64,000 nucleotides of DNA from JANSYL01 sp965229695 (GTDB lineage Bacteria; Pseudomonadota; Alphaproteobacteria; Rhodobacterales; Rhodobacteraceae), in contig OZ245921.1 of the NCBI GenBank assembly GCA_965229695.1, positions 2,232,001-2,296,000 on the forward strand, given 5' to 3'. Numbering within the stretch: the first letter of the stretch is position 1; every line of letters starts with the position of its first letter. Below are positions 60,124 to 64,000 of the stretch, one piece after another. Below the pieces are notes generated by a model. The model saw nothing but the letters and a program-made list of their open reading frames with translations, did not search any database and was not told the origin of the DNA. The translations under genes and the position numbers were made by a program.

Positions 60124-61644
60124 CTATGCCACTAGGCCCAGACGCGCCAGTTGCTCGGGTGGGTAATCTTCGTCATCCATCAGTTTGCGCACCAATGCCA
60201 GCATGCGGTTGCGATGCTCTGGCGCCGCGTCCCATAGGTTTTCTTCTTGCCCCGGATCATCGGCGCGATTGAACAGGAAATCCTGTTCTGTCCGTGGGTC
60301 GATCTTGATCGGAATCTGCCACATCGGCAGATCGACCGATGGGTCGAAATAGCCTTGATCGACTGGCTTGTTCGGGGCCTTGGCGAGGCGCCCATCGACC
60401 GGGTTGTCGACGATCAGGGGCCGGAAGATGGCGGTGGAATAGAGGTAAAGCGGTTGCTCAGGGTCGGGCGCCTTCAGGATCGTCCAGTCCCCGTCGGTGG
60501 CGCAGATGCCTTGCCCGAAGGTGCCGTAGAGCACGGCCTCGCGGGGAGAGGGGGCCCCGTCCACCACCATCGGCAAGAGGGAGCGGCTGTGCCGGTTGGC
60601 CTCGGTGATCTCCACCCCCGCGGCGTCGATGATCGTGGCAAAAAGGTCCACGGTTTGGGTCAGGCCCGACACGCGCGTGCCGTTGCCGGGATTGGCGGGG
60701 TGCCAGATCATCAGCGGGATATTGGCGTGGCTGTCGAAATGCGGGTGCTGTTTACCGAAGGCCCGCCTCTCACCCATGTCATGGCCATGATCCGTGGTCA
60801 GGATCACCATCGTATCGTCCCAGAGGTCCATGGCATCGAGCTTATCCATCAGCGTGCCGAACCATTTGTCCATCATGGTCACCTTGCCCATGAACTGCGA
60901 TTTCAGGAAGGCCAGCTCTTCGGGGCTGGTCTGATCCATGAAGGCATCAAGATCGTCATAGACCTGATAGGGCGGCCAGATGTTGAACTCGTTTTTGCTG
61001 GCACCCTCCGCATACATGCTTTCGTAAGGCTCCGGGACGTGGAACGGCTCATGCACGTCGAAGGTTTCCACATGTAGGAAGAATTTGCCTTTTGAGGCAT
61101 GGGCGTCCAGCCAGTCGCAGGCGCCGCCGAAGGTCTTGGCTGAGAAGAAATCCTCCTCGCCCTCGAAACCCTTGGTGTTGGCGTAATACTGGCCGATGTG
61201 CTCGGCGGCGCGGAATTCTTCCACCTTTTTGACCCAGGCCGGCATCTCTTCGCCCGGATCCTGCGGCTGCCAGTGGTCGACCTCATAGCCGCGGATCATC
61301 TCGGTCGTGTCATAGCTCTGGATATAGCCGTTCGCCTCCTCCTCCCAGTAATGGTAGTGGTCGGTGACAATATGCGTGTGATAGCCGCCTTTCTTCACCT
61401 CGGCGGGCAGGCGCGGGTCGAACACCTCCAGCGAGCCCCAGGGGCGCCAGAGAAACTCCTTGCGCCCGGCGATCAACTCGCGGCGCGCGGGCATGCAGGG
61501 CAGGCTTCCGACAAAGTGGTTTTCGAACACCTGCGCCCGGGCGGCGAACCGGTCGATATTGGGCGTATCGCAGCGGCTTTCAGGGTTGTAAGCGCTCAGG
61601 CAGTTGCGGGTCAGGCTGTCGACCAGAACCAAAATGATGTTCAT
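60124..61644 (-). CDS. sulfatase
   Basis: A 506-residue type I sulfatase of the alkaline phosphatase superfamily. The active-site Cys50 lies in CMPARREL (CxPxR), to be converted to formylglycine. Metal ligands are DS at the N-terminus (LVLVDSLTRN) and a late TTDHGHDMGERR. No signal peptide is visible, so it may act in the cytoplasm on an imported sulfate ester. It is divergent from a taurine/sulfonate-type ABC transporter and shares its regulatory region, which fits uptake and desulfation of one compound. GGGG near the ATG serves as ribosome site. Confidence 0.93.
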   Translation of the reverse strand: MNIILVLVDSLTRNCLSAYNPESRCDTPNIDRFAARAQVFENHFVGSLPCMPARRELIAGRKEFLWRPWGSLEVFDPRLPAEVKKGGYHTHIVTDHYHYWEEEANGYIQSYDTTEMIRGYEVDHWQPQDPGEEMPAWVKKVEEFRAAEHIGQYYANTKGFEGEEDFFSAKTFGGACDWLDAHASKGKFFLHVETFDVHEPFHVPEPYESMYAEGASKNEFNIWPPYQVYDDLDAFMDQTSPEELAFLKSQFMGKVTMMDKWFGTLMDKLDAMDLWDDTMVILTTDHGHDMGERRAFGKQHPHFDSHANIPLMIWHPANPGNGTRVSGLTQTVDLFATIIDAAGVEITEANRHSRSLLPMVVDGAPSPREAVLYGTFGQGICATDGDWTILKAPDPEQPLYLYSTAIFRPLIVDNPVDGRLAKAPNKPVDQGYFDPSVDLPMWQIPIKIDPRTEQDFLFNRADDPGQEENLWDAAPEHRNRMLALVRKLMDDEDYPPEQLARLGLVA

Positions 61645-61700
61645 GCCATGCCCCTGTCGCCATTGCCGCGTTCCTTGCAGCCTAGGGGTACATGTTCAGA

Positions 61701-61737
61701 TTGACAAGTGTAAAAAATGATGACATATGTCACATCA
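61701..61737 (+). promoter_or_regulatory. promoter and operator between sulfatase and ABC transporter
   Basis: A perfect -35 hexamer TTGACA (61701-61706) is followed, at the place of the -10 box, by the 12-bp perfect palindrome TGACATATGTCA (61721-61732), which sits between weaker outer arms TGATG and CATCA. An operator covering the -10 region would suit a GntR- or similar repressor. The region is divergent, so it may control both the sulfatase and the transporter. Confidence 0.6.
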
Positions 61738-61810
61738 AGTCAGCACGGCAACGGGTGGAGGAGAAGGCCCGGCCGCGCGGGGAAGACGGCTTGCACCAAG
61801 GGAGGGCATA

Positions 61811-62845
61811 ATGGCCAATTCGAAAACCAGCTATCTCAATCGCCGGACGATCCTGAAAGGCGGTGTTGCAGCTTCGGCCGCACTTGCGGCGCCGACATTC
61901 TTTGTCGGTAAAGCGCATGCCGATAACGAGGTTCTGCGCGTTGGGATCATCCCGGCCTATTCCTTTGGCATCTATTGGCTGGTGCAGGATCAGGGCTTTG
62001 CCCCAGGGGTTGAGATGGAGTTCAGCGTCTTCCCCTCCGGCCCGCCCGCGATCGAGGCTATGGTGGGCGGATCGGTCGATACGATCACCGTGGGTTCGGT
62101 GCCGCCGCTCGCAGCAATGTACCGCCAGATCGCGGATTTCCGGGAAATCTCGGTCTGCGGCGATGCCTCGGGCCTGTTTACCATCGTCGGCAAGCCAGGG
62201 CTCAGCAGCCTGGCGGATCTGGAAGGGATGCGGATCGCCGTGACCTCGGGGTCGAATTTCGATTTCTTCCTCGGCGTGGCGCTGGAAAACGAAGGTTTGG
62301 CGGATATGCCGCTCACCCGCATCAATATGGAGCCCATCGACGCGCAGGCCGCGCTGATCGCGGGGGCGGTGGATGCGACCGTGCCGCTGGCCACCTCGCG
62401 CCAGTTGATCTTCGACCGTTTGCCGGGCGCCAGTCTCCTAGCTGATGGCTCTCAAATGCCCCTGGAGGCGCGGCCATCGATCATGGATGTCTTCATGTCG
62501 ACCCAACAGATGGTTGACGCGAAAGAAGAGGCCTTCGTCGAAGTGGTCCGTGCCTTCCATGATCAGGGTGTCGGCATGTTGCGCAACGACAATGCGGGCG
62601 TCATCGAGCGGATGATTGCCTGGCAGGAAAGCGTCGGCCGCGCCGGTGTGACGGCCGAAGAGGTGGAGCCGCTTTTGAATGGCTACTTCTACTTCGACGC
62701 CGATGAGATCAAGGATGTCTATGCCAGCGGCGCCCTGCACAACGCCGTGTCGGTGCAGGCCGAGTTCCTGGTCGCCAATGACCGGATCGGCGGCATGCCG
62801 GATCTCGACGCCCTCATCTCAGATCAGATCGTCGCACAGATCTAG
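61811..62845 (+). CDS. ABC transporter substrate-binding protein (TauA/SsuA-like)
   Basis: A 344-residue periplasmic binding protein of the NMT1/SsuA type. Twin-arginine signal NRRTILKGGVAASAALAAPT at residues 10-29, cleavage near KAHA-DNE. The mature part has VGIIPAYSFGIYWLVQDQG, MVGGSVDTITVGSVPPLAAM and VTSGSNFDFFLGVALENEG. GGAGGG 5-10 nt before the ATG at 61811. Precedes permease and ATPase; probably binds a sulfonate or sulfate ester. Confidence 0.92.
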   Translation: MANSKTSYLNRRTILKGGVAASAALAAPTFFVGKAHADNEVLRVGIIPAYSFGIYWLVQDQGFAPGVEMEFSVFPSGPPAIEAMVGGSVDTITVGSVPPLAAMYRQIADFREISVCGDASGLFTIVGKPGLSSLADLEGMRIAVTSGSNFDFFLGVALENEGLADMPLTRINMEPIDAQAALIAGAVDATVPLATSRQLIFDRLPGASLLADGSQMPLEARPSIMDVFMSTQQMVDAKEEAFVEVVRAFHDQGVGMLRNDNAGVIERMIAWQESVGRAGVTAEEVEPLLNGYFYFDADEIKDVYASGALHNAVSVQAEFLVANDRIGGMPDLDALISDQIVAQI

Positions 62846-62851
62846 GCGCCG

Positions 62852-63628
62852 ATGGATATCGCGGGCATCCTCACCTCAAGACGCCTTTGGTTGGGCGTCT
62901 TGTCGGTGGCGCTGGTCTTCGCCGCCTATATCTGGGTAACGAACCGGCCGGACAACAATCCGGCGCTTCTGCCGCCGATCTCGGACATCATCGCGTCCTT
63001 TCACACCAACATAACCTCGGGCAGTCTTATGACCGCCCTGGGCGCCAGCCTGTTTCGTATCTTCATGGGGTTCTTCATTGGAACGACCTTGGCGCTGATC
63101 GTGGGTTGTCTGGTGGGATGGTATAAGACCATCGAATATCTGGTGGACCCGCTGATCGAGGCGCTGCGCCCGATCCCGCCGCTGGCCTATATCCCGATCA
63201 TCATCATCTGGTTCGGGATCGGCGAGTTCAGCCGCGTGCTGATCATCACCATCGCCTGTTTCATGGTCTGCGTGGTGAATGTGATCGCGGGGATGAAAAA
63301 CGTGCCGCAGGTCTATGTGGATGCGGCATCGACCATGGGCGCGTCGCGCTTTCAGGTGTTTCGCACGGTGGCGGTGCCCGCAGCCACGCCCTTTATAATC
63401 ACCGGCTACCGGATCGCGTTGGCTGCGGCCTGGACCACGCTTGTCGCCTCCGAGCTTTTGGCGGCGCAGAACGGGCTTGGCTTCCTGTTGCAAGAGGGGC
63501 GGCGCTATTTCCTGACCGATCAGGTGATGATGATCATCGTGATCATCGGGGCTTGTGCCTTCATCATGGATCGGATTTTCCGCCGCATCCAAGCCTATCT
63601 CATGCAATGGTCGGAGGCCCGTGAGTGA
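62852..63628 (+). CDS. ABC transporter permease (TauC/SsuC-like)
   Basis: A 258-residue inner-membrane protein with six helices: LPPISDIIASFHTN near the start, LIEALRPIPPLAYIPIIIIW (conserved in the sulfonate/nitrate permeases), the EAA loop AASTMGASRFQVFRTVAVPA and TTLVASELLAAQNGLGFLLQ. It starts 6 bp after the binding protein and its stop overlaps the ATPase start by one base (TGATG). Confidence 0.94.
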   Translation: MDIAGILTSRRLWLGVLSVALVFAAYIWVTNRPDNNPALLPPISDIIASFHTNITSGSLMTALGASLFRIFMGFFIGTTLALIVGCLVGWYKTIEYLVDPLIEALRPIPPLAYIPIIIIWFGIGEFSRVLIITIACFMVCVVNVIAGMKNVPQVYVDAASTMGASRFQVFRTVAVPAATPFIITGYRIALAAAWTTLVASELLAAQNGLGFLLQEGRRYFLTDQVMMIIVIIGACAFIMDRIFRRIQAYLMQWSEARE

Positions 63629-64000
63629 TGCCCGAGATTGTCGTCGATAACCTGACCCATACCTTCGGCAAGGGCGGCCCAGGGGCGCTGACTGTGCTGG
63701 AAGACATTGATCTGACCTTCGAGTCAGGCAGCTTCAACTCGATCATCGGAACGTCGGGCTGTGGTAAGTCAACGCTTTTGAAGATGATGGCTGGTTTGTT
63801 CGATCCCTCCGACGGGGAGATGCGTCTAGATGGTGAGATCATCAAGGGCACCAATCGGCGCCGAGGCATGGTGTTCCAGCAGGACGCGGTGTTTCCGTGG
63901 ATGACCGTGGCCAAAAACATCAGCTACGGGCCCCGGCTGCGGGGAGCATCAAAACAGGAACAGGCGGAGATCGAGGCCAAATGGACCGAGATGGTGGGCC
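63628..64000 (+). CDS. ABC transporter ATP-binding protein (TauB/SsuB-like, 3' end outside window)
   Basis: The first 124 residues of the transporter ATPase: MPEIVVDNLTHTFGKGGPGA, Walker A GTSGCGKSTL (about residues 41-50), LKMMAGLFDPSDGEMRLDGE and Q-loop MVFQQDAVFPWMTVAKNISY, all typical of nitrate/sulfonate/taurine systems. The signature and Walker B lie beyond base 64000. Coupled to the permease. Confidence 0.94.
   Translation, partial: MPEIVVDNLTHTFGKGGPGALTVLEDIDLTFESGSFNSIIGTSGCGKSTLLKMMAGLFDPSDGEMRLDGEIIKGTNRRRGMVFQQDAVFPWMTVAKNISYGPRLRGASKQEQAEIEAKWTEMVG

Overview
The window looks like chromosomal DNA of a marine-type alphaproteobacterium of the order Rhodobacterales (Roseobacter/Rhodobacter relatives). 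Supporting signs are high GC with alphaproteobacterial codon use, a MipZ division-site ATPase instead of a Min system, an F0-only ATP synthase operon (I-a-c-b'-b) with the extra b' subunit, a DUF1523 protein, a double-domain ALDH16-type dehydrogenase beside deoC, and many 4-nt ATGA gene overlaps. No rRNA, phage, insertion sequence or CRISPR array was seen. One tRNA (Gly, TCC) and one probable small RNA were found.

Layout. 1-2.8 kb: an acyl-CoA dehydrogenase (cut by the window start), a divergent LysR regulator and mipZ. 3-13.7 kb, mostly minus strand: a translation/secretion block read as ffh, six tandem GNAT acetyltransferases, chorismate mutase, rpsP, rimM, then (after an ABC exporter pair on the plus strand) an unknown protein, trmD, rplS and rpmE. 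14-18.5 kb: small envelope proteins, an azoreductase with divergent LysR, an EamA transporter, a ClbS/DfsB-like protein and an ArsR repressor. 18.7-21.5 kb: the F0 ATP synthase operon, closed by a clear terminator. 22.1-30.5 kb: a ten-gene minus-strand operon of a peptide-type ABC transporter (two permeases and a double ATPase), a VOC-like protein, aldehyde dehydrogenase, SDR, cupin, unknowns and a P1-family (DmpA-like) peptidase. A family-5 substrate-binding protein that could serve it lies at 34.6-36.1 kb. Between them are a secreted phytase-like esterase with a possible Pho box and an HxlR / metallo-hydrolase pair.

36-44.8 kb: a sulfotransferase, an M20 deacylase, a DUF1523 pair, the deoC / membrane protein / ALDH16 deoxyribose-phosphate module, rpe and a GFA-type protein. 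44.9-52.3 kb: a fatty-acid (or DMSP-type acyl-CoA) oxidation operon (acyl-CoA dehydrogenase, small protein, GST, thiolase, multifunctional FadB-like enzyme) with two MerR regulators upstream. 52.4-59.4 kb: two hotdog thioesterases coupled to a MATE pump, arsC-pyrD-DUF952, a periplasmic 5'-nucleotidase, a small DUF1127-like gene and a YedK/HMCES-type DNA-protein crosslink protein. 59.4-64 kb: a candidate anti-Shine-Dalgarno sRNA, tRNA-Gly, an AT-richer spacer, then a sulfatase divergent from a taurine/sulfonate-type ABC transporter whose last gene runs off the window.

The most notable observations are the six-member GNAT array locked by translational coupling between ffh and the ribosomal genes; a minus-strand transcript beside tRNA-Gly with two CUCCC-loop hairpins and a terminator, resembling the Cuckoo/CcsR RNAs; a recurring element at gene 3' ends; and a 208-bp nested fold-back inside the beta-oxidation operon that uses the same element core as its arms.
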